Part shown: positions 1 through 13,729 of the stretch, in pieces
Layout: each line of letters opens with the position of its first letter
Numbering within the stretch: position 1 is the stretch's first letter
NCBI RefSeq assembly: GCF_019279795.1
Contig: NC_056750.1
Location: 821,801,688-821,865,687 of the forward strand
Source of the DNA: Protopterus annectens
Taxonomy: Eukaryota; Chordata; Ceratodontiformes; Protopteridae
Direction: 5' to 3'
Length of the DNA stretch: 64,000 nucleotides
Program-made: the position numbers and the translations under genes
The notes under the pieces: generated by a model
What the model was told of the DNA's origin: nothing
Seen by the model: the letters and a program-made list of their open reading frames with translations, nothing else
Databases searched by the model: none

Positions 1-85
1 GGGGACACTAGCATCAGATGGACCGCAGGAGGGAACTCACCTACAGCACCTGTCAATACAAAGACATACCATCGGTTACAATACA

Positions 86-86
<1 letters not shown>

Positions 87-149
<63 letters not shown>
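87..149. repeat. (CA)n microsatellite
   Basis: About 30 uninterrupted CA dinucleotides inside the TG/CA-rich Harbinger body. Open frames across it are repeat artefacts. Confidence 0.97.
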
Positions 150-150
<1 letters not shown>

Positions 151-1740
151 CATGCATGTGATAATGCAGGTGGCATGCAGCATTCACACACCACAGACCA
201 GTGAATGTAGACCAGACATTCATAGTGGCAGTATGCACACTGCCCTGGTGGGAACAGTACAACAGGCAGGTGTCTTTTAGTAGGCATGCAGTACACACAT
301 TCATGGTAGTTTGCATGCATCACCGTGATACACCGTGTGGCCACGGGCGAGTTGACAGTACACATGGCTGCCGACACTATGTCATGTACACCGCAAACAT
401 GTGTGGTATCATGTGGACATGTGACAATGGTGTCCCACCGCATGCACCACATCACAACGGCTGTCACGGTGCAGTGTTATGTGTACAGTCTACAGATACA
501 ATGTATGGGTAACAGGGATGTCTGTGCAGGTGCGGTTGGTGTAAGCTGTGTACATAGCTGTACAGTGCGGAGTGCGGGCACTGTGCCACTGCACAGTAGC
601 AGGACACAGTTATGTTTCTGTGCGATGCGTGACCTGGATGCGTTACATTGCCATGTCTGTAAGTCAGTTCAGCTGCTCAGCAGCACGTATATGGTGGACA
701 TTGGAGGCACCTGTAGTAGCTGTGGAGAGGCATTCCATGTCACTGGTGTACTACATTGGATGTCCAGGGGGTCCACTACAGTGATGAGCCCACTATGTGT
801 GTACAGGGTGCAACGGTGACTACCCACTGTGGATGTACTGTGTGGCAACATGCCTGTAGGTATCGACCATGGCCTTGTCTGTCTGGGTCATTGACAATTG
901 TGTGTGGTGGACATCGTGCACACGGCCCTGTGGTGGCCCATGTGACATACAACCATACTAGTGTAAGGTGTCACATTCCCGACAGATATGCAGACAGTGT
1001 GGATGTCTGCTATATGTCGCATAGGTCATGTCATGGTGTGAAAATGTTGCAGCCAGACATCCACGTGCATGGGACATGGCATGTGCCATGTCACAACGTG
1101 TGCACTCGATGCAGGGGCATAGCTCACATTGGTAACACCTGTGCTCTGGCAAGATCACAGCTCACTATGTGGTACTGTGTGCATACTGCAGAGGCATACC
1201 GATGCATACTACACATGCAGCCATTGTGGAACACCTACACCATTGTATGCATAGCTGAATGCACGTAACACACCAATAGGTCGTGTGGTGTCATGCCACT
1301 CTACGCTAATGGTTGTATCTACTGTACATGGGTGGTGTGTGTGTCGGGTGGTGCAACCTGTATACCGTGACTGGGGCACACACAGGTGTGCATGTCATGC
1401 CTGGACACGTGGAATATCAATACACCATATCATGCCTTTGACTAGCAACAGACTTACCTGCAACAGACCCTTGTGTTTGCGACACGCCAGACGTACCTGT
1501 AAAGGGATGACACAAAGGTATACACATTATCCATTACTATCGCCACGGTCAGCACTGTGCATGTCACATCATGCATCTGTGAGTTAGCATGTGCTATGCA
1601 CATGTCTGCTAACACAACATAGCATACTGTAGTATGCATCTTGTGTGGCCATATACCTGGCATGTATTGCTATATTATGTGTTGTAGTATGACACCCACC
1701 CCCACGTCACTCATCATACAAACATGCAACACTGACTTAC

Positions 1741-2152
1741 CATGCAGCTCCAAGCTCATAGTTCGGGAGACACCCACCTCCACGATGGACGCATGGGTTA
1801 CTGCGTGTTGTTCCGTGGGTGTCCCCAGACTGGCCAGGAGCTCCTCCGTGGCTGTGAGTGGGGGCTGGGTTGGTGGCCTACCACCTGTCCCACGTTGTTG
1901 TCTGGCGATTGCAGCGGCACGCTGTCTTGCATGCCGGATCAGGTCTGTGCAGTGCCTGCGGATCTGCTGATAAGTGCGGTTGTATCCGCCCAGGCTGTTC
2001 ACCCTCCTGCACATCTCCTCCCACATCTCCTGTCGTTCCTGTGCCTGCTGTGGCACATGACTGAATAAGAGGTCATGATTAGTATGGAGGTATGGGATGA
2101 TCACCTCCTCCTCCTGTCGACTGAATGCGGGAAGCCGGGAACGTGGCATTAT
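1741..2152 (-). CDS. Harbinger MYB/SANT-like DNA-binding protein, one exon
   Basis: In Harbinger transposons this accessory protein binds element DNA and helps bring the transposase to the nucleus and termini. The likely start is ATG at 2,149 (complement), 3 nt after a splice acceptor TTACAG ending at 2,153. The reading frame begins MPRSRLPAFSRQEEE and continues with a trihelix/SANT-like domain: hydrophobic and Trp positions in EMWEEMCRRVNSLGG, then an Arg-rich helix around QQIRRHCTDLIRHARQRAAA. A Gly/Pro-rich linker follows. A consensus donor (ATG|GTAAGT) begins at 1,740, so the frame downstream of that, ending near 1,670, is probably intron and the last exon lies further left. The frame is open with no stop, and the domain looks intact. 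The missing exon may lie within 1-1,700, but I could not assign it. Confidence 0.65.
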
Positions 2153-5100
2153 CTGTAAGACATAATGATGGTGGCAGGTCACATTTACACTGCTGTGCTG
2201 GCATACTGTTGGAAATACATTGCTATGACAAGTACGACATCTGCACAGTAATCTGTGAAAGGCATCGTGGCAGTGACACAGCTGATGTGTTGGCTTCACA
2301 CCATTGAGCAGTGGGTGTCACATCATATCTGTGTGCCACCCCATCACACTGTACACGCACCATGTAGATGTTAGCCTGCTGTGGACATGTGTACCTGGCT
2401 GCACCTGTGTCCATATCACTTGGCATAGGTCCCCATGTGACGTCGGTGCTACTGTTCACCTGGACACTGTGTATATGTCAGTACACATCACGTCTGTAGC
2501 CATTGTGAACGTCAGCAGTGGCACTGTACACATACACATGGACACCTGCACATGCATGTGTTGTGCCATGTACATCCACACAGCACTGTACGGGTGTTGG
2601 ACAACTTGCCACAGCTCACCTGTGTTTCACATGTGATAGACATAGGGCAATGTGTAACCACGACACATTAGCAGGAAAGGCCATGCATAGCATGTACACA
2701 CACACATTGTCCAGAGCATCACACAGCACCTGTAACACCACAGGGTGCATCACCGCCACATTACTGCTGTGTATGGTTGATAGTGAGAGTGCCTTTTGTC
2801 CATTGCACCATGTAGGACTGTGATAGCTCATGCAGCCTTGCTGGGCAGGTCTGCATGGTATGGCAGGGTATGCCACATACATGGCACTGGGTTGTGATCC
2901 ACCTGGGGGTTGATGATATTGGCAGGGTGGCTGTCCATTCCATATGTCATTGCTATGTGTATATGGACATTCAACATGTCTATCACCATGATGTGGACAC
3001 TGGCCTCAAGCGAGGTATGCTGCACGCTGCTTGCTGAGGGTGTGTCTGGTGCATGCAGGTATCAGACATCCATGCATGCACTGTAACCCTGGCAGGTGCT
3101 ATGTGCTGGGATATTGATCAACACAGTGCTGTATGTGGTCACACACCGCTATCCCGTGCACATGGATGGTTGCCTGCACTGATGTGGGTACCACATATGT
3201 GTACATCCAGTGCCTGCTGCCACCCCCATGTCTGCTGCTGCACTACACACCGCCATCCCTCCCTCTGTGAATGTGGTGTTGGGCACAGCATAGGTATCCA
3301 TGTATGGGGACAGGGATGTTCACATAGCAGGGTCACTGATGGTATCGTCGATCTGACCATACACGTATGACGCACCCCTCACACATACAACCCATTCATA
3401 TTGTTGTTCACAACGGTGACACAGCTATATTGCTATGCCGGAGACATTCACAGCCATACATACACAGATGCATGCACATCCATCTGTGGCATGGCCTGGA
3501 CTATTGGTGTGGTTCAGCACATAACATGTTTGACTGCAGCTGGCGCAGACCTACTGTGCACATGTCTACATGGTAAGCCTGTTCTACAGTAGGCATCTGT
3601 GATGTGCTGTGCACATCTCATATCTGCACATTTGGTTGGTGTCCATCGGTCCACGGGCCAGTGGTGGGACACACAGGGATGCAACCCTGTACAGCTGTAA
3701 CACTAGCCTCTCAGATGCTCATGTGTCGTGGACGTGAACACCGTACACACACATGTGGTTGTGGGCTGCCGTCCATACCTATCTCCTCCTGTGGGTTGCT
3801 ATCATCCCACACACTCCTTGTATTGTATGTTCAGGCTATGCACCTATGTGGGGCTTGTGGGCATGCAATACGATACTATATGCCTTTGCACCCATCACAG
3901 ACAATGTCACAAAGGTACACCAGCAGCCGTACACGTCACAGCTTGTTGTCAGCACATCACATGTGGTACACACATAACACATCTCCTGTGGGACATGGTC
4001 AATTGTACGGGCATGTCCAGCGGTCACATGCCACAGCTACCCCTACATGACGGCTATGCAGGACATGTGTCTGTACAGCTACTGTCACATGTACACGAGC
4101 AATGCCCCCCTACCTACATCACATGGTACTACCTGTGGGGTATGTGCGTCTGCATCCATGCTATGGCCATAGATGACAATTGTACATAAATATGTGCAAC
4201 ATACCTCATTGGGGTTGTCATGTGCACATGTTCCACGTGTCAATGCATTGTTTGTGTCTGTTGGGCGGTCATTGTTGTGCATGGTTTACATGGCTGCCAT
4301 AGTGTACTGTGTGTGATTCCAGGTACTTCATTGGGTTACCAGCATTGTACATTTCCACAGCACATTCCGGCCATCATGTAGCCATCTTAGATGACAGTGG
4401 GAAGTGTTCCGCCATGTGCACATATGTCGCACAGTACGAGGGTGACTGACACACATTGTCAGGACTGGGTTCTGACTGCTGTGGATGTGTGTAATGGTGT
4501 TGACAACCATGACTGCGCCAGATGGTGTCATCTGGATGTGTAACATTCACAACACACACCTACATTCACATAGCAGCACATCGTCCACGACAATGGACAT
4601 TCCTGCATGGACACTGTGTGCGGTATGTCTGTATGACCACTGCATATATCAGTGGTAGCCACCAGCATGGCTACCTACAACAGCGGTGTGTATCCTGTGC
4701 AAACATGGGTTACACCTGTCACAACACACCTGTGTCAGATGGCCCTGTAGTGGGTGACAGTGCAGTTCCATACATCATGTAACAGTATACATCGTGCACC
4801 AGTATGTTGCAGACATGTGAACGGCTGTGCTACTCGACATATGCACACATGACACATCACCTGGTACACCGTGTCTGCCTTGCCACCTGCTATTGTGACC
4901 ACCCTGTGATGACATTGTACGGCCCACATGGACTGGGACATGTGATGGCTCAATGGTGAATTAACCCTCCAGGTGTGTGTCTAGCCAGGTGTCCAGTAGC
5001 CAGTGGTCTGCATGCAGGGATACTGTACATTGGCCTACTCTGTCACTGGGACTGTTGACTATGGTCATACTGTACTTATGCAGGCATGTGGTGTTTGTCC

Positions 5101-8100
5101 AGTCTGATAGTCATGTTCATCCACACTACCGTGGCACACATGACCTGTGGACATCTGCCTAAGGTGTGCAGCCCACATGTACATCTTCACATGCTATGCT
5201 GCCTGTGCAGCAGTGTCACATATCTGTCTCCAGCAGGGCTGTCACAGGTAGGCACAGCATGCAGTGATGTGTGACAATGCTTACACCCTCCACTGTGCTG
5301 TACACAAGCACTGCACACACAGTACGGCACGCATGTCATTTATCTGCAGTGCCTGGGACCTGCCTCCATGCCCTACACGGCACACCTGCCAGTCCAGATT
5401 GTACACAGATCATACCTCCCAAGCACATACCTGGACTGCAACACACACGGGTGGGTGGTTCCCACACCACACAGTGATTTACACACATACTGTATATTCC
5501 CGAGACACATTGCATCATAGGTAATCCATGTTCAGATACCCATGTTCGTGACCACTACGCACATTGTGACACGCAACGGTGGATACACTGTACACCACAG
5601 GTTACATGCTGGCCGTGTTGGCATACTGTACATTGCACCTAGGACAGTTGCTACTGCTATGTATTGACAGCAACAATGCACTTCCCTAGTATGGACTCCC
5701 ATGTACCCACACATGCTTGGCCATACAGTACGCATAGCTGGGTGACACATTACACGACGCATACCATACCTACACTACCCTCGGCATGCACCAAACCTCC
5801 ATGTGTCTGTGTGCTATGCCTACACACATCCCCCCTCTGTTTGCTGAACATCCATGCTTCTCAGCCCTGCTAGCCACACCCTAGACACACGACCATTGCA
5901 GCATGCATGGTACATACGCTCTACAGCCGGTACTACCGACATCCACTGACAGAGGTAGTTGATGGCATGGCACCCGTCGATGGACAGTCTACATGACTAT
6001 GCCGACACATATCACAGTGCACTTCCGCTACATTTACGCACTGGTAGGGACCATGCTATTCCACACAGAGACATGGTGGTACTGGCCTTTTCACAGATGC
6101 CACAGTGGTATTCCTGTTCCATGCACACGTGCTGTATGGGCACATGTGCAGGCTGTTGCACGGTAGTTATGTTCACATGTGTGTGGTGTGTCACCTGACA
6201 GTCATGGTGTGTCCTCATGGTGCATCACATACTCCACAGCTAGCTACCTACACATGACTGCCATACATTGCTGTGTGGGCCCTCACGCAGTGTGCTGGTA
6301 TGTCTCTGCTGTTTGGCTACATCCACATTCAATGCAGCATACAACACTCATGCAGGCATTGCCGACACAGATGTTGCTGGCATCATGCCTGCCAATGGGG
6401 TACCTACCAACAATACACACTCTCACTCACTACAGGGTTCCAATCCATGGCTGGACATTGTATTAACCCTGTGGACACATACATAGTACTGCCATGCACA
6501 CGTTATGTCCGAGAACACGGTCCCAATGTCACCTCCGTTCTCCGTAGTTGTTGTATCCCGCCAACCTGGCTGTTACATGTCTCTGCAGCAGCACACTGCA
6601 TTGACTGCTAGCCCATTCATGTACGTTGTGTACCCTGACCACCACACTACCACATCTATCACACTACACATGGGTGGTACTGCATTGCACGTATGAGGCT
6701 GCATTTGTACACCCATGACTGGGCCATTCAGTATGGCACTGGGCCACATCCTCACATACATGCTTCACACACTCATTGACGACCTCCATGCCTTTACTGG
6801 CACCCTTGTTGGGCTTCTGTGCACCACAGCACACCACATCCACATGCTGGCCACCTGTCATACCATTGCATGGGTGGTTGGTGTGGTACAGAGGGTATCA
6901 ACTCAGACATTATCCGCTCTTTGCCCTTCAGCGCCATTCCACTTTATGGTATTGCCAATGTACACATCCAGCATCACATCGTACCCTATGTCTCAGGATG
7001 TTACGCCATGTGCCTCCTGTACAGGTCACACAGTGGTGCAGGCATATCATGCTAACTACAACGAGTCAGGTACGTGTGACATTGCACAGTCATCAGTCAT
7101 GTGGCCCCTCATGCTCACTATTTGCTTACATACACTACATGCTGTCACAGAGTATTGTCCATGCCTACATATACCACATCTACATACCTGGCAGCATTCT
7201 AGCTCATCCTACTCATATTGCTAACAACCATACATGTGTCAGTGTGGCAGATATATCATGTAGATATCATTGCATCAGTTACATCACACATAGTGCATAC
7301 ACATCACCTTTGCATAGTGACAGTCATGCAGTGTGTATCACATGGATACTGTCCCTATACATGCATATCACATTGTACATGGTTGCTGTACACACACATG
7401 CCCCACATGGTGCTGTGGTTGCCATATACCACTATGGCGTGGGTACACATGTGCAGGGCCGCACATTTCTGGACCATATGTCTAGCTGATACATTGGGTG
7501 CCCTTGTACCTATGCCATACACACATGTACATGCGGGCAGTGTTACAATAACACATATGTGGTGTACCTTACACAATGGATACAACTTTACATGTCTCAG
7601 TATAGTCATGCCGTGATGTCTACCCGGCTCAGACAGTTTACATATGCAAATGACAGTCATGAAACACATCTGTACTCACCTGCATACCACTAACACAGGG
7701 GTGTCATCTACTCTGCCATGGGCCATGTTCTCCGCATTACTGATGCATGTAGTACTCCTACATGGCGTTTGCAGTGGGCAGGGTGGGAGGAGCACTCCTG
7801 CATGTGTGCACACATGCCACATTGCTCAGCCTGGGCGTCTGTGTGACCTCCACAGACTGTACACACACCGTGCTGTGGGACATAGGTCCTGTGCACATCC
7901 CACAGGGACACACTGTGTCACTAGTCATGTGATAGCTCCCTTGCTGGTAGGGTGACACAGACCCATGGTACCACCACAGCGGAAGTACTGGTATAGACAT
8001 ACAGTTGACATCCACCTCTGCCGTTCAGTGGACACTACCATGGGGGGGGTGACACTACTGTGTACATTGCACATGTGTTTACACACGGCCCTGCCGGACA

Positions 8101-11100
8101 TCATTGTTGCACACATTGCACCTGCTATGGAACGTTTGGACATGGTTACTTGCTGTTCCCTCCATTTCGGGTACCTATTCTGCTACTACTCTGTCCCATA
8201 TGTGCAGGCCATACATATCCTGTTTATGTACATAACATTAGGCCATCCCTCCATCATGCATGCTATGCCTGTGATACTGTCTATGATTTCTGAACATATC
8301 CATCATGACAGCTTTGCATTACACATAATTGACATAGTCACCCCTACTGCGAGGGATACGTGCACGTCGTGCGCACATTCCGTATGACATCGACGGTATA
8401 TGCCCATGCACATGTGTGCTGTGACACTATACATACATGTCCTATCCCCTGCTGTGGCACTTCATTGTTCGATATCCACTGACAGCATCAGCGTGGGTGG
8501 TGGCATTGTTCTGGGTTTGGAATCCCTATGGCGAACCTTGGGTTATCACGGCCGTGTACATGTTGACCCACTGCTGTGCACACGTTGTCCACAGTCGTTG
8601 GTATGCTCCGCGGCTTAGCATTACATAGCCACCTTTCACCACTCTCTGCCTGATGGACAGGTATCTTTACTTACACACATCGTTCACATACAGTGCAGAT
8701 TAGTCATACGTATCATGCGTTACACACCAGTACATCTCGTGGGTTCGACATACCTTTCCGGCCTTTGCTTCAGTATTCATCAATATTCTCCTCTAACTCC
8801 TTGCTTTCAATGCAGTTTGTGTTCGGTATGAACATACGGTTTGAATATCCAGGGAGTCTTCCTTTTATTCGTCGTCACCTGAGGCATGTGGGTTCATCAC
8901 GCCAATAGCTGTTCCTCGGTGTGTAGTTATGCGCATATCACTGGTGATCCTCCTCCATTAAATGCGTTACCCGCGAAACTAGGCCATGGTTCATTCCTCG
9001 TGTGGCCGTTGGTTATTTGCACTACCTTCGTGGGGATGGTATGTATTGTATCATGTTTGTGTGACTGCATACGCTATGTGTGGTGTCAGGTACATTATGC
9101 TGTGGTGTTAGCCGTGGATTGTGTGTGTTGGGTATGGTATTCTGTTTGACATGTGGGTGTCCGTGTCCTGGCGGCGTCTGTCGATGGCGTTGTGCATTCA
9201 GATGTATAACATAGCTGTTATATTCCTGTACACAACGGATGCAAGGATGCATCGGCTGCTGCTAGTGTTACCCACGCGGCTTGTTGCGGGTATGCCGCTG
9301 TCATTGACTGCCTGTATGATTCTGCTACGGTTTTGGCTGTTATCCCTTTGATATGTGCGATGGGGTATATCTGCGGATGTGGGTGACGGGTACGGGGTGT
9401 GGGTCTTGCATTTATACATACAAGATATGCTTGTGTGTGTGCTCCATCCCTGCTTGGGGAGCTGCAGGTTACCTGTCTGTTGTTCTGGGAATGTTTGTTT
9501 TGTTGATGTCGTGTGGTGTCGGTATCGCCTGCATGTGTGCTTCCTGCACGTATTCCTCCTTCACATCGGTTATATATCTGCAGATGTTCGTCCGTGCCTA
9601 CTATCCATTGGCATTTTGTCACTGATAGTTACGGTGATTGTGGTCCTGTACTTGGGATGGCCTGTATGCTACCGGTAGCCTCCTATTCGTGTGGCGCTTG
9701 CTTACTTAACGGTCGTGGAACACACAGCGGTATTTACGGGACCGTAAGTGTCCACGATCGGTGCCGGGATAGCACATTCGTATTTTCGCCGTACATGCCT
9801 GATGCTGTGTAACGTTGCCGACCTATCGTGTTGAGTCTACCATATGGCCGCCATACATACGGTCATGGTTTGTACATGCGTCCTTTGCATCTCCTGTTGG
9901 CTATGGTCCTGTGGTACATTCTGGGACATTTCCGCTTTGCATCGTTTTACGTCGCCACGCACCTAGCCACTGAGGAGATGTCAGTACTACTTTGTGGGTA
10001 CTGCTGTACATACGCCTATGGTTCCTGTACTGTATGCCTACGCATGTTATTACACTCCGCCTGTGACATGTCACCTACATACACATTTTACAGTGGCACA
10101 CACATTACACACACACAGCGGAACACACGACAACCTCACCTCACACATACACATATTGCCGCCATAGCTCTCAACCTTCCATTTCCAAAATGAGGAACAC
10201 ACACATTCATAATGTGGAACAAATGGGCAAACTGTGGAACACATACCAATGGCTTACTAACAACTTCAGCTATGAAGGTCATAGGATGGTTAAAATATGC
10301 TGATTTACCTACAAAGAAGAACCTTTAATGAATTACTATGATTAATTTCTATTTACCAGGATTTCATTTAAATACATTCCTAACAATGAATGTGTGACAG
10401 ACTATTTCAATGTGGAACTTTGAGGAACTGCGAGGAACATGAAATGTTTTAGACCCCAAATGAGGTACGTTCCTCATAATGACGTACACTTGACAGGTAT
10501 GATTGCCGCTTTCGCACCGACGGTTGCACACAGTACCTACGTTGGCCGCATCGCCGGCGGCGGTGTGTACCTCCGCACTCATATCCTATGGATATGACAC
10601 GCACATATCCCGTTACTGTACCGTGGCCTGGCGATCATCCCGACCCGCGGATATGTATTGATGCAGGTTGACATTTCCATAGCTGGCATTCCCTGCTCTG
10701 CCCACCCTCCCAGATGATCGGGTTGTCGTTCACTATATTTACTATGTGGAGATTTCACGTCTTACTTATCTGTAAACTTGCATCCCTGGGTTCCATATTA
10801 ACCTGTTGTACTTTATATCTGTGTATGTGTACATATCTTTCTACGTGTGTACTGATATCTATTTCCGTATCTGTGTATGCACATAAGTACATATGTAGTC
10901 GACTTGCGGCGACAGTGGCAGCATACGGCTACGCCGTCTGCTGTAGGACCGGCGTGCGGTTGAGGTGTTGGCGTTCCATGCTCTGCTGGCTATTGGGTGT
11001 GCAGTGTTTGGGTGGTGCCTTTGTTGGAGTCACACATAGGTCCGCCCATACGGTACACATTACGGGCGGACATGTTTGTGTGGCGTCCATTTCACTGTGT

Positions 11101-11131
11101 GTGCAGGTAAGGAGGTGTCAGTCCATGGGGC
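2153..11131. other. Long non-coding TG/CA-biased interior of the Harbinger element
   Basis: No convincing gene seen in ~9 kb. Open frames here are short, on both strands, full of His, Cys, Thr, Val and Met, and reflect the ACAT/TGTG-rich composition and scarcity of TA-containing stops. Composition drifts: 2,150-8,650 is dominated by CACATG/TGTACA words; 8,650-10,180 is richer in GTT, CTT and CpG; 10,190-10,480 is AT-rich; 10,480-11,130 is again GC/TG-rich. No tandem period is evident by eye apart from short runs. Confidence 0.6.
10190..10477. other. AT-rich island bounded by 9-bp inverted ATGAGGAAC / GTTCCTCAT
   Basis: A ~290-bp AT-rich block sits inside GC/TG-rich Harbinger DNA. Its edges carry ATGAGGAAC at 10,190-10,198 and its exact reverse complement at 10,469-10,477. 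Further GAGGAAC and GTGGAAC words occur inside. It may be a small nested non-autonomous element or a regulatory or termination segment of the Harbinger element. No target-site duplication was evident. Confidence 0.3.
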
Positions 11132-12289
11132 CTATGCTGTCAAAGTATGTGCTATGCATTCCCTCTTTGCCAGGGCGTAGGCATATTGGGTACGCCTACG
11201 TCTACCTACTGGGGCTGGCACAGTGTGTTCATGGCGCTGAACGCCCTGTGCCTGTGCTTGCCTTGGCAGTTGTGGCGGGCTTGGTGGCCCTAGACCATTA
11301 TGTCCCTGCGGCAGCTGTTTCCGCAGAATCATATTGTGTAGCATACAACATACTATGAATATGTGGGCACATGTGCCTGGAGAGTACTGCAAGGCTCCAC
11401 CGGATGTATCCAAGCACCGGAACCGTGATTTCAACATCCCAAACACACGCTCTATGATTATTCTGGTTTGTGCGTGTGTCTCATTATGGCATTCTTGCAT
11501 GTGTGTGTGTGCATTTCTGATGGGTGTCATCATCCACGGCTCCAGTGCATAGCCAGCATCCCCCACAAGGTGACCTTGTGTGATGTCCCCCCTGGCGAAT
11601 ACCTGATACAGCTGTGAGGCATGCCAGATATGGGAGTCGTGGTAGCTTCCAGGGCTGCCAGCACACACATCCATGATAATGCCTTGCGCATTGCACACGA
11701 CCTGGCAATTGATGGAGGGGTATCCCTTGCGGTTTATGTAGCGTCTACCCTGCTCCCCGGGCGGTGACTTGATTTCTATGTGCGTACAGTCTATCGCACC
11801 CAGTACCTCCGGGTATTGTGCCACATGGTGGAAGTGGTGCATATTGCTAGCCAACTCCTCCTGAGATCTGGGGAAGTTTATATACTCATGGGCATGTCGT
11901 AACATGGCATCCAGGAACTGGTGTAGTACCCTGGATGCTGATGCCTGTGAGATACCCATTATATCCCCGGTTGGCCTTTGAAAGGTACCTGTAGCCAGTA
12001 TTCGCAAGCTCACACATACCTTTGTGTCCACTGGGATGGGCTCCCCTCTGTTGTCTCTTGTTCTCAGGCGTGGCCGGCACAGCTCCACTATTTGCTGTAA
12101 CGTGTCCCTGTCCACCCTGTAGCGCTCTACTATCTCCAGGTCTTGCAGCCCCTGGTAGGTCACCCTTGGTCTGAACACTCTCCTTCTCCTATGAGGCCTA
12201 CGGTAGTTGTCGGCACCCTCCTCCGCAACTCCGTCTGTCTCTGACACATACCTATGCATCACGGCCACGGCGGCACCCAACATATACAT
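11132..12289 (-). CDS. Harbinger DDE transposase (HARBI1-like), apparently intact
   Basis: 385 aa, uninterrupted, starting at ATG 12,289; typical length for HARBI1-type transposases (about 350-400 aa). Residues ~30-105 form the N-terminal region with basic RRPHRRRRVFRPR; a helix-turn-helix-like segment with TGDIMGISQASASR lies at ~107-125. The DDE_4 nuclease follows: first Asp in GAIDCTHIEI (D167), the HDSHIW block (217-222), second Asp in GDAGYALEPW (D244), and Glu in IIIERVFGMLKSRFRCL (E280). A CCMLHNM signature lies near 315-320. All three catalytic acids are present, so excision and integration chemistry is plausible. The C-terminal ~60 residues are Pro/Gln/Arg-rich and not conserved. The MYB-like partner lies ~9 kb downstream on the same strand. 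Alternative: a recently silenced copy; only comparison with other copies can tell. Confidence 0.9.
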   Translation of the reverse strand: MYMLGAAVAVMHRYVSETDGVAEEGADNYRRPHRRRRVFRPRVTYQGLQDLEIVERYRVDRDTLQQIVELCRPRLRTRDNRGEPIPVDTKVCVSLRILATGTFQRPTGDIMGISQASASRVLHQFLDAMLRHAHEYINFPRSQEELASNMHHFHHVAQYPEVLGAIDCTHIEIKSPPGEQGRRYINRKGYPSINCQVVCNAQGIIMDVCAGSPGSYHDSHIWHASQLYQVFARGDITQGHLVGDAGYALEPWMMTPIRNAHTHMQECHNETHAQTRIIIERVFGMLKSRFRCLDTSGGALQYSPGTCAHIFIVCCMLHNMILRKQLPQGHNGLGPPSPPQLPRQAQAQGVQRHEHTVPAPVGRRRRTQYAYALAKRECIAHTLTA

Positions 12290-13729
12290 ATTAAAAGTTC
12301 CCGGTGTGTTTACACCCTACGGTGCGGCGTTTGGGAAATCGGGGTGTGTGTTGTGTGCATTCACACTTTATACTGTTGTGCTGTATACCCGGTGATGTCA
12401 TTGGGTGTGTCTGTGCAGCCGTATCTGTGGATTATCTTCAGTGTTTTACCGTTGCAACTGCAACGGTATTGCCTTTAGTGTTACATTACAGTTGCCTGTA
12501 TTGGCTTAGCTTTGCATCTTACATTACTGTTTCTGCACGTTGCACCTACTATTGCCTGCAGTGCATCCTGCAGGCACATGGCATATGATGCATTTTGTCT
12601 GCCGCCGTTATGCTACCTCTGTACTTGGCTGTGCTATTTCGGTTCTTTGCTCTTTGCATTTCTACTACATCCCCTACTATCTTTGCATTCCTATGCCTCC
12701 CCTTTCCCGTTTTGCAGGAGTCTGCATGCAGAGTTGTCAGCTGCCGCCATTTGCCCTTCCTGGATTGATTGGTGTTGATTGCTCATTACGGCTCCAATTA
12801 TACTGCTTCCGCATTTCCTCATATTCTCCGCGTTACCTTCCTATATCCGTGGTTGTTGACGGGGAGGCCGTCACATGACTGGGTTGGGGAACGTAGTCAT
12901 CCTCGTGCACATGCATCTATGCGGGCATTATGTACTCTCAGCGCATCTATTTCTTCACACGCCAATCCTGCTGCTGTGATGTGCATTGTACAGCCCATGT
13001 TTGCTGGCCTCCAATGTGCTTCCTCCTACAGTGGCACACCCCTCTGCAATTGACATGTATCCCGTGTAGGCCACTCCTCGGTGTACTACCGCTGCGCCGT
13101 TTGCTCCATCCTTACACCGGCGCCGGTTTTGCGATTCACTATTATCTGCCTCATTTGCATGTCATTGACTGCTAATACATGGTTATGGCGCCGAACACTG
13201 CCGCCACTCCTTGACAACCCTTGCGCTGGGGTTGAGGCTTTCCATACATACTATGGTGTGTGGTGGCTGTGCATCTGATGTGTATTATACTGCTCTTTTA
13301 GGACATTCTCATATTATTTAATTGTTTTGCACCTTCTGTGCACATATCCGGGGGTTCTGCTGTGGTTTCTGCGTACATAACATTTATGTAATTATTTACA
13401 GTTTGTGCATGTTTTCTTTGGACATTCTCGGTGCCTTTCACCATTGGCATATTGCACCTGTATGATACTTGACGTTGACAGCCTTCCATTACTCCTTGGT
13501 CATGTTTGGCTAAATGTAAACCGTTTTTTTTTGGTTTACATTGCCGTGCCCTTACGCTACGCCTGCCCAACTTCGTGGATCGCTATTTGCCTTCATTTGC
13601 ATGGTGCAATACCGCACACAGTGTGATTAGCATACCTACGCCGGGGGCGGCGCAGGTCCGGCGCACGCCGGTAGTGCACGTGGGATTGATTCATACCTGA
13701 ATCGCTCGGTGGCCATATTTGGCTTTATA
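12290..13729. other. Non-coding right arm of the Harbinger element
   Basis: About 1.4 kb between the transposase start and the element's right end. It is rich in TTGCAT, CTGC and TGTGC words and C/T-rich on the plus strand. I see no gene. The transposase promoter should lie just above 12,289, but I could not pick a convincing TATA box. Confidence 0.5.

Noticed and set aside
150-8650. Dozens of overlapping open frames of 60-240 codons on both strands
   Set aside because: They occur in all frames, are rich in His/Cys/Thr/Met dictated by CACATG/TGTACA composition, and match no family; stops are rare because TA-containing words are rare.
10714-11358. Plus-strand 214-codon open frame
   Set aside because: Its right part overlaps the transposase in antisense and its left part is composition-driven; no domain seen.
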